The translations under genes were made by a program, and so were the position numbers. The notes beneath the pieces are model-generated. The model searched no databases. It saw only the letters and a list, made by a program, of their open reading frames with translations, and was not told the origin of the DNA. From NCBI GenBank assembly GCA_905181945.1, contig CAJIZZ010000001.1, forward strand, positions 1 to 36,777: a stretch of DNA of 36,777 nucleotides. The letters run 5' to 3'. Shown in pieces: positions 1 through 9,559 of this stretch. How positions within the stretch are numbered: the first letter of the stretch is position 1; each line of letters opens with the position of its first letter. This DNA comes from an uncultured Porticoccus sp. GTDB lineage: Bacteria; Pseudomonadota; Gammaproteobacteria; Pseudomonadales; Porticoccaceae.

Positions 1-107
1 GTTCCAAAAAAAAATAAAGCAATACCTTTAAACGAGAAGGAAAGGAGAAATAGGCAGGTGAAGCGACTCCGCTCAGGTGGGGCCAAGTAGCTTGTTTTTT
101 TTTAAAG
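1..107. other. Intergenic, no gene seen
   Basis: No open reading frame or RNA gene is visible. The plus strand has an A-rich stretch at 7-15, a purine-rich stretch near 34-60, a repeated CAGGTG (55-60 and 74-79) and a T-run at about 95-103. A short CAAG/CTTG stem just before the T-run could be a weak plus-strand terminator for a gene left of the window. The stem is only 4 bp, so I do not call it. Confidence 0.3.
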
Positions 108-854
108 TTATTGTGCATCCAAAGAAAAACCTGAAACTGCGATGCTTTTATTGCCCATTAAGTAAAGATATGAGGGCATAATTTCTTCAGGAGTTTTTAT
201 TGTAATTGGATTTTCTGCAGGAAAAGCGGCTGCTCGCATGCGAGTACGGACTGGACCAGGATTGATGCAATTAACCCTAATATTACTTGTCCCCTCTAGC
301 TCGCTTGCTAGCACCTGAGAGAATCCTTCAGTTGCGAACTTTGATATAGAGTATGCCCCCCAATAAGCTTTTCCGATACGACCAACCCCTGATGTGGTAA
401 ATACTATCGAAGCATTTTCTGATTTTCCTAAAAGTGGAAGTAGTGCTTTGGTTAGCATAAATGGAGATGATACGTTCACCTGCATGACTGTTTTCCATGA
501 CTCCATTTTATAGTTAGCTATAGGCGTTCGTTGGCCCAGAACTCCTGCGTTATGGAGCAGGCCGTCAATACGACCAAATGTTTCTTCGAACCGGTCATGC
601 ATGTCTTGGTAATCCTGCTCTGATGCTCCTTCCAGGCAAATAGGGTAAATTCCTGGTGTTGCGCCACCCGATAGTTTTATTGCATCGTATATTTTTTCTA
701 GTTTAGATACTGTCCGCCCAACTAATATAACTGTTGCTCCGTAAGACGCGAAAGTTGTTGACGCGATCGCACCAATACCGTCGCTTGCTCCAGTAACAGC
801 GATAATTTTTCCTTTTAGGTGATCTTTTGGTGCTACAAAGTTCTTGAAATCCAT
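108..854 (-). CDS. YciK-like short-chain dehydrogenase/reductase
   Basis: Classical SDR oxidoreductase of the YciK group; the physiological substrate is unknown. The N-terminal cofactor motif TGASDGIG, the NAG motif (HNAGVLG) and the catalytic Ser plus YxxxK (YSISK) are all present, as are the family's INPG...TRMRA segment and the LDAQ C terminus. An in-frame ATG at 917 would add 21 residues (MILQKSALIHRHQSHLRAAN...). I prefer the ATG at 854 because relatives start a few residues before the cofactor motif and because AAGAG lies upstream of it. It is the last gene of the minus-strand group ubiG-mupP-yciK, an order also found in Pseudomonas as I recall it. Identity as an SDR is sure; the exact start is less so. 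Confidence 0.88.
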   Translation of the reverse strand: MDFKNFVAPKDHLKGKIIAVTGASDGIGAIASTTFASYGATVILVGRTVSKLEKIYDAIKLSGGATPGIYPICLEGASEQDYQDMHDRFEETFGRIDGLLHNAGVLGQRTPIANYKMESWKTVMQVNVSSPFMLTKALLPLLGKSENASIVFTTSGVGRIGKAYWGAYSISKFATEGFSQVLASELEGTSNIRVNCINPGPVRTRMRAAAFPAENPITIKTPEEIMPSYLYLMGNKSIAVSGFSLDAQ

Positions 855-927
855 TACGTTGGCTGCTCTTAAGTGAGATTGATGTCTGTGAATAAGTGCT
901 GATTTTTGTAAAATCATTTGATAGGAA

Positions 928-1602
928 TTATGGATAGAAAATTAAGCTCAATATATCTTCCGGGTGCTCGGCGACATAGTCAGCACCCCAGTCAGAGATA
1001 GTCTCTTTTTCATCGATATACCCATAAGCAGCTGCTATAGTTGATGCTCCGGCATTTTTTCCTGCTTTGATATCTCGGTAGTGATCCCCAACAAATACAG
1101 CATCTTCCGCCCTTACTCCTAATTGCCTACATGCTAAAAAAATAGATTCTGGATCTGGCTTGATTCGTTGAACATGATCGGGGCATATTATTGCCCCAGG
1201 GCTTGGATTCAGTTTTAGCTTATCAAGTATAGCCATGGTGTAGACCTCAGGCTTATTAGTCACAATACCCCATGGAATTTTGTATTTTTTTAACTCAAGC
1301 AATAGCACGCTTATGCCTATGAAAGGTTGAGTCTTATCTGCTAGATGCTCCCTATAAAAAGCCAATAGTTCCTGTCGTGTCTCCTCAAAATATGGGCTAG
1401 AGTGATTCATCATGAAAATATTACAGATTATCCCTGCCGAACCATCAGAGATCGATGGACGGATTTTTTTTTCTGTTGTCAGAGGTAGCATTTTTGCTGC
1501 CAGGAGTATATTTGCAGCAATAGTAAAATCTGGCGCCGTGTCAAGCAAAGTACCATCCAGGTCAAATAAAACTGCTTTAAAGCGTGCTGTTCTTTTATGC
1601 AT
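928..1602 (-). CDS. mupP: HAD-family phosphatase, probably MupP (MurNAc-6-phosphate phosphatase)
   Basis: Haloacid dehalogenase-type phosphatase of 224 aa. Motif I is FDLDGTLLDT (Asp14, Asp16), motif II Thr115 in VTNKP, motif III Lys148 in KPDPES, and motif IV GDHYRDIKAG (Asp173, Asp177). By sequence alone it would be called phosphoglycolate phosphatase (Gph). Its place directly downstream of ubiG and upstream of a yciK-like gene matches the Pseudomonas gene shown to be MupP, which removes the 6-phosphate from N-acetylmuramic acid 6-phosphate in the AmgK/MurU peptidoglycan recycling route. That assignment is inference from synteny; amgK and murU are not in the window. The gap to ubiG is 30 bp, so cotranscription is likely. 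Confidence 0.8.
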   Translation of the reverse strand: MHKRTARFKAVLFDLDGTLLDTAPDFTIAANILLAAKMLPLTTEKKIRPSISDGSAGIICNIFMMNHSSPYFEETRQELLAFYREHLADKTQPFIGISVLLLELKKYKIPWGIVTNKPEVYTMAILDKLKLNPSPGAIICPDHVQRIKPDPESIFLACRQLGVRAEDAVFVGDHYRDIKAGKNAGASTIAAAYGYIDEKETISDWGADYVAEHPEDILSLIFYP

Positions 1603-1632
1603 TTTTGATTTCAGCTTTAGTCATATGATTTT

Positions 1633-2340
1633 TTAGAAAGGTTTTTTAGCATAGATCATGTAGTTAACATCAATATCATTCTCGTTTAAACGGTAGGTCT
1701 TTCTAAAGGGGTTGTAAGTTAAGCCTGTTATCGATTTTTGTTCTAAGTTGCTGTCTCTAAGCCAACCGCTTATTTCAGATGGGCGAATAAATTTACTGTA
1801 ATCGTGGGTTCCTTTTGCCAGTATATTTAATAAGTATTCAGCGCCTATAACAGCAAAAAAATAGGATTTTATATTTCGATTTATAGTTGAAAAGTACAGA
1901 TGACCGCCGGGCTTCACTAGGTTGGAACAAGCTCTAATTACAGAACTGGGATCAGGCACATGCTCCAGCATTTCAAGACAGGTAACAATATCAAACTGCT
2001 CAGACTGAGCGACAGAAAACTCTTCTGCAGTGCATTGTTGATAGTCAACTGAAATACCAGTTTCTAGGCTATGAAGCTTGGCGACGGCAAGAGGTGCTTT
2101 GCCCATGTCTATCCCAGTAACTATCGCACCTCTTTGAGCCATAGATTCGGTTAATATGCCGCCTCCGCAGCCCACATCTAGCAATTTCATTCCTGATACA
2201 GGAGAATGCCTGTCAATCCAATTAGCACGCAATGGATTAATTTCATGCAGAGGTTTGAATTTACTTTCTTTATCCCACCAGCGACTTGCCAATACTTCGA
2301 ATTTTTCAATTTCGCTATGATCGATATTAAGTTCCGGCAT
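1633..2340 (-). CDS. ubiG: Ubiquinone biosynthesis O-methyltransferase UbiG
   Basis: SAM-dependent O-methyltransferase that performs both O-methylations of ubiquinone synthesis. The 235-aa protein has the family's usual length. The N-terminal segment FEVLASRWWDKESKFKPLHE and the SAM-binding motif LLDVGCGGGIL (residues 53-63) are diagnostic, as are the later CLEMLEHVPDP and the STINRN segment. It is the first gene of the minus-strand group and is divergent from gyrA, sharing a 179-bp promoter region with it. Confidence 0.95.
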   Translation of the reverse strand: MPELNIDHSEIEKFEVLASRWWDKESKFKPLHEINPLRANWIDRHSPVSGMKLLDVGCGGGILTESMAQRGAIVTGIDMGKAPLAVAKLHSLETGISVDYQQCTAEEFSVAQSEQFDIVTCLEMLEHVPDPSSVIRACSNLVKPGGHLYFSTINRNIKSYFFAVIGAEYLLNILAKGTHDYSKFIRPSEISGWLRDSNLEQKSITGLTYNPFRKTYRLNENDIDVNYMIYAKKPF

Positions 2341-2390
2341 TAATGAAATTCCATATTCGTTTAAGTAAATTTTTTTGATTGTTGATTACT

Positions 2391-2418
2391 AGTATACCTC
2401 TGTAGAATGGATCGTTAA
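2391..2418 (-). promoter_or_regulatory. Putative ubiG promoter
   Basis: On the minus strand, TTAACG (2413-2418) is followed after 16 nt by TATACT (2391-2396), a fair sigma-70 match upstream of ubiG. The -35 hexamer overlaps a perfect inverted repeat, ATCGTT-AAAC-AACGAT (2411-2426), that could be an operator between the divergent genes. Confidence 0.4.
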
Positions 2419-2453
2419 ACAACGATATGCAGGCACAAAGATCAAATCTTTTA

Positions 2454-2462
2454 TGTTATAAT
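2454..2462 (+). promoter_or_regulatory. Putative extended -10 promoter of gyrA
   Basis: TGTTATAAT is a perfect extended -10 element (TGn plus TATAAT at 2457-2462). No good -35 is visible, which is typical of extended -10 promoters. It predicts a start near 2469 and a leader of about 50 nt. Confidence 0.55.
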
Positions 2463-2519
2463 ATTAAGTCTATTTTTGTAATTTTATCATCGACTACCAG
2501 ATAAGGAATATATTCCATT

Positions 2520-5075
2520 ATGAGCGAATCAGCCCAAGAAATTCTATCTGTAAATATTGTAGATGAATTGCAAAAATCCTATCTTGATTATGCTATGAGC
2601 GTTATCGTCGGAAGGGCTCTTCCGGATGCAAGAGACGGCCTAAAGCCAGTCCATCGACGTGTTTTGTTCGCTATGAGCGTCCTTAAAAACGAGTGGAACA
2701 AGCCATATAAGAAATCAGCTAGAGTTGTTGGAGATGTCATAGGCAAATATCATCCGCATGGTGATTCTGCAGTTTATGACACCATTGTGCGTATGGCTCA
2801 AGATTTTTCACTTAGATATATGCTGGTGGATGGTCAGGGAAATTTTGGTTCCGTTGATGGTGATTCTGCAGCTGCTATGCGCTATACCGAAATTAGAATG
2901 GCTAAAATTGCCCACTCGCTGCTGGCAGATCTAGATCAAGAAACGGTTGATTACGTGGAGAATTACGATGGAAATGAATTAATCCCTATTGTGCTGCCCA
3001 CCCGCGTCCCTAATCTGCTGGTGAACGGCTCTTCTGGTATTGCCGTAGGTATGGCGACAAACATACCTCCGCATAATCTAAAGGAAATTATTAGCGGTTG
3101 TTTGGCATTTATTGATAATTCTGAAATATCAATAAATGAGCTTATGGAGCATATACCGGGACCTGATTTTCCGACAGCTGCAATTATTAATGGTAAAGCG
3201 GGAATAGTAGAGGCTTATCGTACAGGACGAGGACGTATTTCTATTCGGGCTAGAGCGACTGTTGAGGTAAATGAAAAGACAGGCCGTGAAACTATAGTTA
3301 TTACTGAGCTTCCGTATCAATTAAACAAGGCTCGTCTTATCGAGCGAATAGCTGAGCTGGTTAAAGAAAAGAAAATTGAGGGCATATCAGAACTTCGTGA
3401 CGAGTCTGATAAAGATGGATTAAGGGTGGTTGTTGAAACTAAGCGTGGAGAAGTGGGTGAGGTGGTTTTAAATAATCTTTACTCTCAAACACAGCTACAA
3501 AATGGATTCAGTTTTAACGTCGTAGCCTTAGTGGACGGCCAACCAAGGACCCTTAATTTAAAAGAAATGATCGAGGTGTTTGTTCGTCATCGCCGTGAGG
3601 TGGTTACGCGTCGTACAGTTTATCTGCTTCGTAAAGCCCGTGCGCGAGTCCATATCTTAGAGGGATTGGCGGTTGCAATAGCTAATATTGACCTGATTAT
3701 TGAGTTGATTAAATCCTCCTCTACGCCAGTTATGGCTAGAGAGCGTCTAATTTCAACAGGCTGGAATGCTGTTGTTGCTGCTAAGATTATGGAAAAAGCA
3801 GGTGCAGTCAGCCGACCAGAAGATCTAGATGAAAATTGTGGTATGCGCGATGACCAGTACTATCTTTCGCCTACTCAGGCCCAAGCGATTCTAGAGTTAA
3901 GATTACACCGACTTACCGGCATGGAACATGACAAGTTACTTGCTGAGTATGACGAAAAACTAGATGAGATTGTTGAGTATTTAAAAATTCTCGGGGACTC
4001 GACAGTTTTGATGCAGCTTATACGAGAAGAATTACAGGCTGTTAGTGAAGAGTTTGGAGATGATAGGCGTACCGAGATAGTAGAGTCTCAGCATGATCTC
4101 ACAGTAGAAGATTTAATTACCGAAGAAGATAGGGTGGTTACAATATCTCATGGCGGCTATGCTAAAACTCAACCATTGAGTGATTACCAGTCTCAACACC
4201 GGGGAGGCACAGGCAAGTCCGCAACTGCTGTAAAGGATGACGATTTTGTTGAGCATCTTTTGATTGTGAGTACGCACAGCACTATTTTATGTTTCACAAA
4301 CCTCGGCAAAGTTTATTGGTTAAAGGTTTACCAGATTCCTGTGGCGGGAAGAAATGCACGAGGAAGACCTATGGTAAACCTTTTGCCCTTAAGTGAAAAC
4401 GAGCGTATAAGTAGCATTTTGCCGGTTTCAGAGTACGATAAAAATAAATTTATAATTATGGCCACTGCAAATGGAACGGTTAAGAAGACTGCGCTAACTC
4501 AATATTCTCGACCTAGATCTGTTGGCCTAAGGGCGGTTGATTTGGTTGACGGAGACTACCTTGTTGGCAGTGCTATCACGGATGGTAATTCTGATGTGAT
4601 GCTTTTTAGTAGTGAAGGCAAGGCTGTTAGGTTTGCAGAATCGGATGTGAGGTCTGTTGGTCGAGTATCGAAAGGAGTTCGCGGGATGCGCCTGCCGTCT
4701 GAGCACAAAGTATTATCTATGATTATCCCTCAAGAAAATGGTTACGCCTTAACTGTCTCAGATAATGGATATGGCAAGCGAACCAAACTCGGTGAGTTTC
4801 CTACCAAAGGGCGTGGCGGCAAAGGAATGATTGCCATGCAGGCAAGCAAGAGAAATGGTCCATTAGTAGGAGTAGTGCAATTGTTTGATCGAGATGAAGT
4901 TATGCTAATTTCCGATCAAGGGACTATGGTGCGAACAAGGTGTGATGAAATTTCAGTATTGGGACGTAACACCCAGGGTGTTAGAGTTATCCGTCTTAAA
5001 GATGAGGAGATAATGGTTGGCTTGGCTCGAATAGAAGAGCAGGATTATGTTGAAAAATTTGAGTCAGAAGAATAA
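2520..5075 (+). CDS. gyrA: DNA gyrase subunit A
   Basis: Catalytic subunit of DNA gyrase, which cuts and rejoins DNA to introduce negative supercoils together with GyrB. The 851-aa protein aligns without gaps to E. coli numbering through the quinolone pocket: Ser83 and Asp87 ([10 protein letters not shown]) are the sensitive-type residues and Tyr122 (RYTEIR) is the catalytic tyrosine. The C-terminal beta-pinwheel carries the GyrA box [11 protein letters not shown]-like segment. The C-terminal tail is short and acidic (EKFESEE). The ribosome binding site AAGGAA (2503-2508) lies inside a 12-bp palindrome, GGAATATATTCC (2505-2516), which could partly mask it. pheA follows after 38 bp; the serC usually found here in Pseudomonas is missing. 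Confidence 0.99.
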   Translation: MSESAQEILSVNIVDELQKSYLDYAMSVIVGRALPDARDGLKPVHRRVLFAMSVLKNEWNKPYKKSARVVGDVIGKYHPHGDSAVYDTIVRMAQDFSLRYMLVDGQGNFGSVDGDSAAAMRYTEIRMAKIAHSLLADLDQETVDYVENYDGNELIPIVLPTRVPNLLVNGSSGIAVGMATNIPPHNLKEIISGCLAFIDNSEISINELMEHIPGPDFPTAAIINGKAGIVEAYRTGRGRISIRARATVEVNEKTGRETIVITELPYQLNKARLIERIAELVKEKKIEGISELRDESDKDGLRVVVETKRGEVGEVVLNNLYSQTQLQNGFSFNVVALVDGQPRTLNLKEMIEVFVRHRREVVTRRTVYLLRKARARVHILEGLAVAIANIDLIIELIKSSSTPVMARERLISTGWNAVVAAKIMEKAGAVSRPEDLDENCGMRDDQYYLSPTQAQAILELRLHRLTGMEHDKLLAEYDEKLDEIVEYLKILGDSTVLMQLIREELQAVSEEFGDDRRTEIVESQHDLTVEDLITEEDRVVTISHGGYAKTQPLSDYQSQHRGGTGKSATAVKDDDFVEHLLIVSTHSTILCFTNLGKVYWLKVYQIPVAGRNARGRPMVNLLPLSENERISSILPVSEYDKNKFIIMATANGTVKKTALTQYSRPRSVGLRAVDLVDGDYLVGSAITDGNSDVMLFSSEGKAVRFAESDVRSVGRVSKGVRGMRLPSEHKVLSMIIPQENGYALTVSDNGYGKRTKLGEFPTKGRGGKGMIAMQASKRNGPLVGVVQLFDRDEVMLISDQGTMVRTRCDEISVLGRNTQGVRVIRLKDEEIMVGLARIEEQDYVEKFESEE

Positions 5076-5113
5076 AAAAAGAGTACTGATAATTATGCAT
5101 AAAGGTAGTAGGC

Positions 5114-6199
5114 ATGTCAGATGAAAAGAAACTCGCTCAATTGCGAAAATCTATAGATATTATAGATTCTCAGCTATTAGAATTAATTAATCAGCGTGCA
5201 GGTTGTGCGAAAAAAGTTGCAAAGGTAAAGGAAATTTCGGGCGATATTGTTTATTTTAGACCTGAGCGTGAAGCCAATGTGCTGCGCAATGTGATGAAAA
5301 AAAATAATGGACCGTTAGGGGACGAGGAGGTCGCAAGGTTATTCCGTGAAATTATGTCAGCTTGTTTGGCTTTAGAGCAGCCTATAAAGGTAGCTTTTTT
5401 GGGCCCTGAGGGTACCTTTACCCAGCAAGCAGCAATTAAGCATTTTGGGAATTCTGCAGTGACTGTTTCGATGAATGCGATAGATGAGGTTTTTCGAGAA
5501 GTAGATGCCGGAGCAGCTAACTACGGGGTTGTCCCTGTAGAAAACTCTACTGAAGGGGTCATTAATCACACTCTGGATGCTTTTTTGGCGTCCTCTTTAA
5601 ATATTTGTGGTGAGGTTGAACTTCGTATTCATCATAACTTACTGGTTGGCCAGAGCACACATAAAGATAAAATCACCCGAGTGTATTCTCATTCGCAATC
5701 ATTAGCCCAGTGCCGCCAATGGCTTGATGCTCACTATCCTAAGGCAGAAAGAATTGCAGTGAGCAGTAATGCTGAAGCGGCAAAGCGAATTAAAGGTGAA
5801 TGGAGCTCAGCCGCAATTGCTGGCGATATGGCAGCCGAGCTCTATGATTTGGAAAAGCTTTCAGAAAAAATTGAAGATAGGCCAGATAACTCAACTCGTT
5901 TTTTGATTATTGGAAGAGAGAAAATTTTACAGAGTGGGGAGGATAAGACATCTATTATTATTGCGGCTAAAAATGAGCCCGGTGCCTTGTACAACTTATT
6001 GGCTCCTTTTTATAGAGAAGGGGTGGATTTGACACGTGTTGAAACTCGTCCTTCTCGAGAAGGTAAGTGGACTTATGTTTTTTTTGTTGACTTTAGGGGC
6101 CACAAGGATGACCCCGCTATAATAAAAGTTCTTGCTGAAGTAAGCCAAATTGTAATGGATTTACGTGTTCTTGGCTCTTATCCGAAAGCAGTTTTATAG
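5114..6199 (+). CDS. pheA: Bifunctional chorismate mutase / prephenate dehydratase
   Basis: Makes phenylpyruvate from chorismate, the committed route to phenylalanine. Residues 1-90 form an AroQ-type chorismate mutase with Arg11, Arg28, Lys39 and the RPERE segment (Arg52, Glu53). Residues 92-270 are prephenate dehydratase, with GPEGTFTQQ (97-105), ENSTEG (143-148) and the catalytic TRF (261-263). Residues 279-355 are an ACT domain whose GAL (290-292) and ETRP (310-313) motifs fit phenylalanine feedback inhibition. The length of 361 aa is typical. It starts 38 bp after gyrA and leads a run of aromatic genes (pheA-hisC-tyrA/aroA) with very short gaps. Confidence 0.97.
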   Translation: MSDEKKLAQLRKSIDIIDSQLLELINQRAGCAKKVAKVKEISGDIVYFRPEREANVLRNVMKKNNGPLGDEEVARLFREIMSACLALEQPIKVAFLGPEGTFTQQAAIKHFGNSAVTVSMNAIDEVFREVDAGAANYGVVPVENSTEGVINHTLDAFLASSLNICGEVELRIHHNLLVGQSTHKDKITRVYSHSQSLAQCRQWLDAHYPKAERIAVSSNAEAAKRIKGEWSSAAIAGDMAAELYDLEKLSEKIEDRPDNSTRFLIIGREKILQSGEDKTSIIIAAKNEPGALYNLLAPFYREGVDLTRVETRPSREGKWTYVFFVDFRGHKDDPAIIKVLAEVSQIVMDLRVLGSYPKAVL

Positions 6200-6229
6200 T
6201 AGACATTGATATTTGGTAAGATTATGACC

Positions 6230-7336
6230 ATGAACTTTAAAAGCTTGGCGCTGCCGGGCATACAGAATTTAATGCCATATCAAGGTGGAAAGGCAGCTGA
6301 AGAGGTGGAGCGAGAGCTTGGTATTTCCGACGTGGTTAAGCTTTGCAGTAACGAGAATCCCTCAGGTGCCAGTCTTATTGCTAAATCAGCCATCATTAAT
6401 GTTTTGGATGATATTGCTCGCTATCCTGACAGTAATGGCTATCACCTGAAGCAAAAACTGGCAGAGAAGCTATCGGTGAAGTCTAGCCAGCTAACTCTTG
6501 GTAATGGGTCAAATGATCTGCTTGAGCTGGTTGCAAAATCTTTTCTAGGGTCAAACCATAGTGCTGTTTTTTCCCAGCATGCTTTTTTAGTCTACAAGCT
6601 TGCAATTGCCGCTCAAAATGCTAAATCAATTATTGTGCCAGCTAAAAACTGGGGACACGACCTGCAGGCTATGTCTGAGGCCATTGAGGACGACACTCGT
6701 TTAATTTTTATAGCAAATCCTAACAACCCAACAGGAACTTGTGTTGGGCTCGCGGAAATTAAAACCTTTATGGGGGGTATTCCTGAAAATGTGCTAGTCG
6801 TTGTTGATGAGGCATATTTTGAGTATGTGGATGCTCCAGGGTATGAAACAGTATTGGGGCTAATCAATGAGCATCCTAATTTGCTTGTTACACGTACTTT
6901 TTCTAAGGCTTATGGGTTAGCCTCTTTGCGCATTGGCTACTCTGTTTCGCACTCAAGTATCGCAGAGATTTTAAATCGTGTACGGCAACCGTTTAATGTA
7001 AATAGCTTGGCTTTGGCGGCAGCAACAGCAATACTTGATGATCATGAATACCTACAAAAAAGTATTGAAATTAATCGCAATGGATACCAGCAGTTGATCG
7101 CCGGAATTAATGAATTAAGCCTTAAATTTATACCCTCTGTTGGTAACTTTATCGCGATAGAGACCCCAGGAAATGTCCATAGTTTGCATAAAAGACTACT
7201 TAAAAAGGGTGTTATTACTCGCACTATAGATGTATATGAAATGCCAGATCACCTTCGTGTATCAATTGGAACACATGAAGAAAATGAACGTTTTCTTGGT
7301 AGTCTAAAAGACTTTCTTGACTCCAAAGAGGTGTGA
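6230..7336 (+). CDS. hisC: Histidinol-phosphate / aromatic aminotransferase (HisC2 type)
   Basis: PLP-dependent fold-type I aminotransferase. Visible motifs are NPNNPTG, the DEAYFEY aspartate that holds the PLP ring, the SKAYGLASLRIGY segment with the PLP lysine, and the C-terminal RVSIGT arginine. Its place between pheA and tyrA suggests that it also aminates phenylpyruvate or hydroxyphenylpyruvate, as proposed for HisC2 enzymes; this is inference. Upstream TTG (6206) and ATG (6224) codons are in frame. I chose the ATG at 6230 because GGTAAG at 6215-6220 is well spaced from it and relatives start close to this point. The next gene begins 3 bp after the stop. Confidence 0.93.
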   Translation: MNFKSLALPGIQNLMPYQGGKAAEEVERELGISDVVKLCSNENPSGASLIAKSAIINVLDDIARYPDSNGYHLKQKLAEKLSVKSSQLTLGNGSNDLLELVAKSFLGSNHSAVFSQHAFLVYKLAIAAQNAKSIIVPAKNWGHDLQAMSEAIEDDTRLIFIANPNNPTGTCVGLAEIKTFMGGIPENVLVVVDEAYFEYVDAPGYETVLGLINEHPNLLVTRTFSKAYGLASLRIGYSVSHSSIAEILNRVRQPFNVNSLALAAATAILDDHEYLQKSIEINRNGYQQLIAGINELSLKFIPSVGNFIAIETPGNVHSLHKRLLKKGVITRTIDVYEMPDHLRVSIGTHEENERFLGSLKDFLDSKEV

Positions 7337-7339
7337 TCT

Positions 7340-9559
7340 ATGGCAAAAAAAATAAAACGTTTGCTTGTGATTGGGTTAGGATTGATTGGTGGTAGCTTGG
7401 CAAAAGCTGCCAAAGATCGCAATCTGTACGATCAAATCATAGGAAGCTCTCGCGATTACAAAACGTTAGACGAGGCAATAAAAACAGGCATTATAGATAA
7501 AGCGGTACAGGATATTGAAGATATCGCTACAGAGATGGGAGACGGAGATCTCGTTGTTATTGCTGTCCCAACACTTGCAATCCCAGCTATTATCTCTCAG
7601 CTTCAGCCATTACTGAGCGAGCTGGTAACAATTACAGATGTGGCAAGCGTAAAAGGCAGTGTAGTCGAAGCTGTTAATGAAGTTTATCGTTGCAGTCCTT
7701 CGCAATTTGTTCCCGGTCATCCTATTGCTGGCTCAGAGAAAAGCGGTATTGGGGCAGTTGATGCATTCTTATTTGAAAATCATCAAGTAATTTTAACTCC
7801 ATCTTCTGCCACTGGTTGTGACCATATTGATAGGGTCAAGAAATTATGGATTGGAGTGGGCGCATCAGTCAGTGAGATGAAAGTAGTAGATCATGATGAA
7901 ATTTTAGCGGCCACTAGTCATTTGCCCCATATATTGGCGTATGCCTTGGTGGACATGTTATCAAGCATGAGAAAAAACCAAGAAGTTTTTCGTTACGCCG
8001 CTGGAGGATTTGGTGACTTTACTCGAATAGCTGCAAGCGATCCTGTTATGTGGCATGACATAGTGATGGCAAACAAAAAAGCAATTACTTCTGCTCTAGG
8101 TGACTTAACCAAACATATTGATTTCATCAAGCAAGCTATATCTCTTGGAGATAGCGAATATTTATTGGATGTTTTTGCGCACGCACGAGAAACAAGAAAC
8201 CATTTTGATCAAATGCGAGAAAACAAGACTTATTTGAAACCCATAGCTCAGACTGTTGATTATAGAGTGTCCCCAGGTGGTTGTATTAAAGGCAAGGTTG
8301 TGGTGCCTGGAGATAAGTCAATTTCTCACCGTGCTATTATTTTGGGTTCCATCGCTAACGGTGTTACCAATATATCAGGCTTTTTGGAAGGAGAGGACAG
8401 TTTAGCTACACTGCAAGCATTTCGAGATATGGGCGTTGTGATAAAGCGACCCGCCAAAGGATGCGTTGAGGTACACGGGGTTGGATTAAACGGACTACAG
8501 GCGCCTTCTGGACCTTTATATTTAGGTAATTCTGGCACATCTATGAGGTTACTTTCTGGATTGCTGGCTGCTCAGTCGTTTGATGTGGTCTTAACAGGCG
8601 ACGAGTCTTTGTCAAAGCGACCGATGGAGCGCGTAGTAAGCCCTTTGAGAAAAATGGGTGCAGTAATTGCAATGAATAAAAATGGGTTGCCACCTTTGAA
8701 AATAAAGGGTGGGGTCGATCTTAAAGCCATAGATTACAAGCTACCAATGGCAAGTGCTCAGGTTAAATCATGCATTCTATTGGCAGGATTATATGCGAAG
8801 GGCCAGACTTCCACGATAGAGTCAGTTGCCACGCGTGACCACACAGAGCGAATGTTGGCAGGCTTTGGCTACCATGTTGATAGAAAAGAGTTTTCTGCAA
8901 GCCTGAGAGGGAAGGGGGAATTAAAATCCACTATAGTTAACGTGCCTGCAGATATTTCATCAGCAGCTTTTTATATGGTAGCCGCCTCTATTGCCCCAGG
9001 CTCAGATGTTATCTTGCCTCATGTTGGAGTAAATCCAACAAGAATTGGCGTAATAAATATTTTGCAAATGATGGGGGCCGATATAAGGCTCTCCAATAAA
9101 AAAGAAGTGAGCGGCGAGCCTGTCGCTGATATTCAAGTACGCTATGCTCCACTTCACGGGATTGAAATTCCGGTAGATCAGGTTGCCTTAGCTATTGATG
9201 AGTTTCCGGTATTGTTTGTAGCAGCAGCTTGTGCAACTGGAAAGACTATTCTCAGAGGCGCTTTAGAATTGCGAGTCAAAGAAAGTGATAGAATCCAGTC
9301 TATGGCAGATGGTTTGACTGTATTGGGAATAGATGTAACAACCACACCAGATGGCATTGAGATCGAAGGTGGTTCAATTTTAGGTGGAGAGATAGACAGC
9401 AAAGACGATCACCGTATTGCGATGGCATTTAGTATTGCAGCCTTAAGAGCAAAAGAAATTATTTTAATACACAATTGCAATAATGTTGCCACATCATTTC
9501 CTGGTTTTGTCGAGCAAGCGAACAAGTCTGGATTGAGTATCAGTGAGGAAAAAAGATGA
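7340..9559 (+). CDS. tyrA-aroA: Fused prephenate dehydrogenase / EPSP synthase (TyrA-AroA)
   Basis: A 739-aa fusion of two aromatic-pathway enzymes. Residues 1-295 are prephenate dehydrogenase (tyrosine branch), with the dinucleotide motif GLGLIGGS (12-19), HPIAGSE (127-133) and TSHLPH. Residues about 302-739 are 3-phosphoshikimate 1-carboxyvinyltransferase, with PGDKSISHR (Lys326), GNSGTSMRLL, KRPMERV, MASAQVKSC and the late DHRIAM. The ASAQVKS and RDHTERML motifs make this half look like class II EPSP synthases (Bacillus or CP4 type) rather than the E. coli class I form. The fusion itself is known from Pseudomonas. No C-terminal ACT domain is seen on the TyrA half. The ribosome binding site GAGGTG overlaps the end of hisC, and the stop overlaps the cmk start. 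Confidence 0.96.
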   Translation: MAKKIKRLLVIGLGLIGGSLAKAAKDRNLYDQIIGSSRDYKTLDEAIKTGIIDKAVQDIEDIATEMGDGDLVVIAVPTLAIPAIISQLQPLLSELVTITDVASVKGSVVEAVNEVYRCSPSQFVPGHPIAGSEKSGIGAVDAFLFENHQVILTPSSATGCDHIDRVKKLWIGVGASVSEMKVVDHDEILAATSHLPHILAYALVDMLSSMRKNQEVFRYAAGGFGDFTRIAASDPVMWHDIVMANKKAITSALGDLTKHIDFIKQAISLGDSEYLLDVFAHARETRNHFDQMRENKTYLKPIAQTVDYRVSPGGCIKGKVVVPGDKSISHRAIILGSIANGVTNISGFLEGEDSLATLQAFRDMGVVIKRPAKGCVEVHGVGLNGLQAPSGPLYLGNSGTSMRLLSGLLAAQSFDVVLTGDESLSKRPMERVVSPLRKMGAVIAMNKNGLPPLKIKGGVDLKAIDYKLPMASAQVKSCILLAGLYAKGQTSTIESVATRDHTERMLAGFGYHVDRKEFSASLRGKGELKSTIVNVPADISSAAFYMVAASIAPGSDVILPHVGVNPTRIGVINILQMMGADIRLSNKKEVSGEPVADIQVRYAPLHGIEIPVDQVALAIDEFPVLFVAAACATGKTILRGALELRVKESDRIQSMADGLTVLGIDVTTTPDGIEIEGGSILGGEIDSKDDHRIAMAFSIAALRAKEIILIHNCNNVATSFPGFVEQANKSGLSISEEKR

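Noticed and set aside
1412-1636. 74-aa plus-strand frame opposite mupP
   Set aside because: It lies wholly antisense to a gene with intact HAD motifs, has no ribosome binding site and resembles no family.
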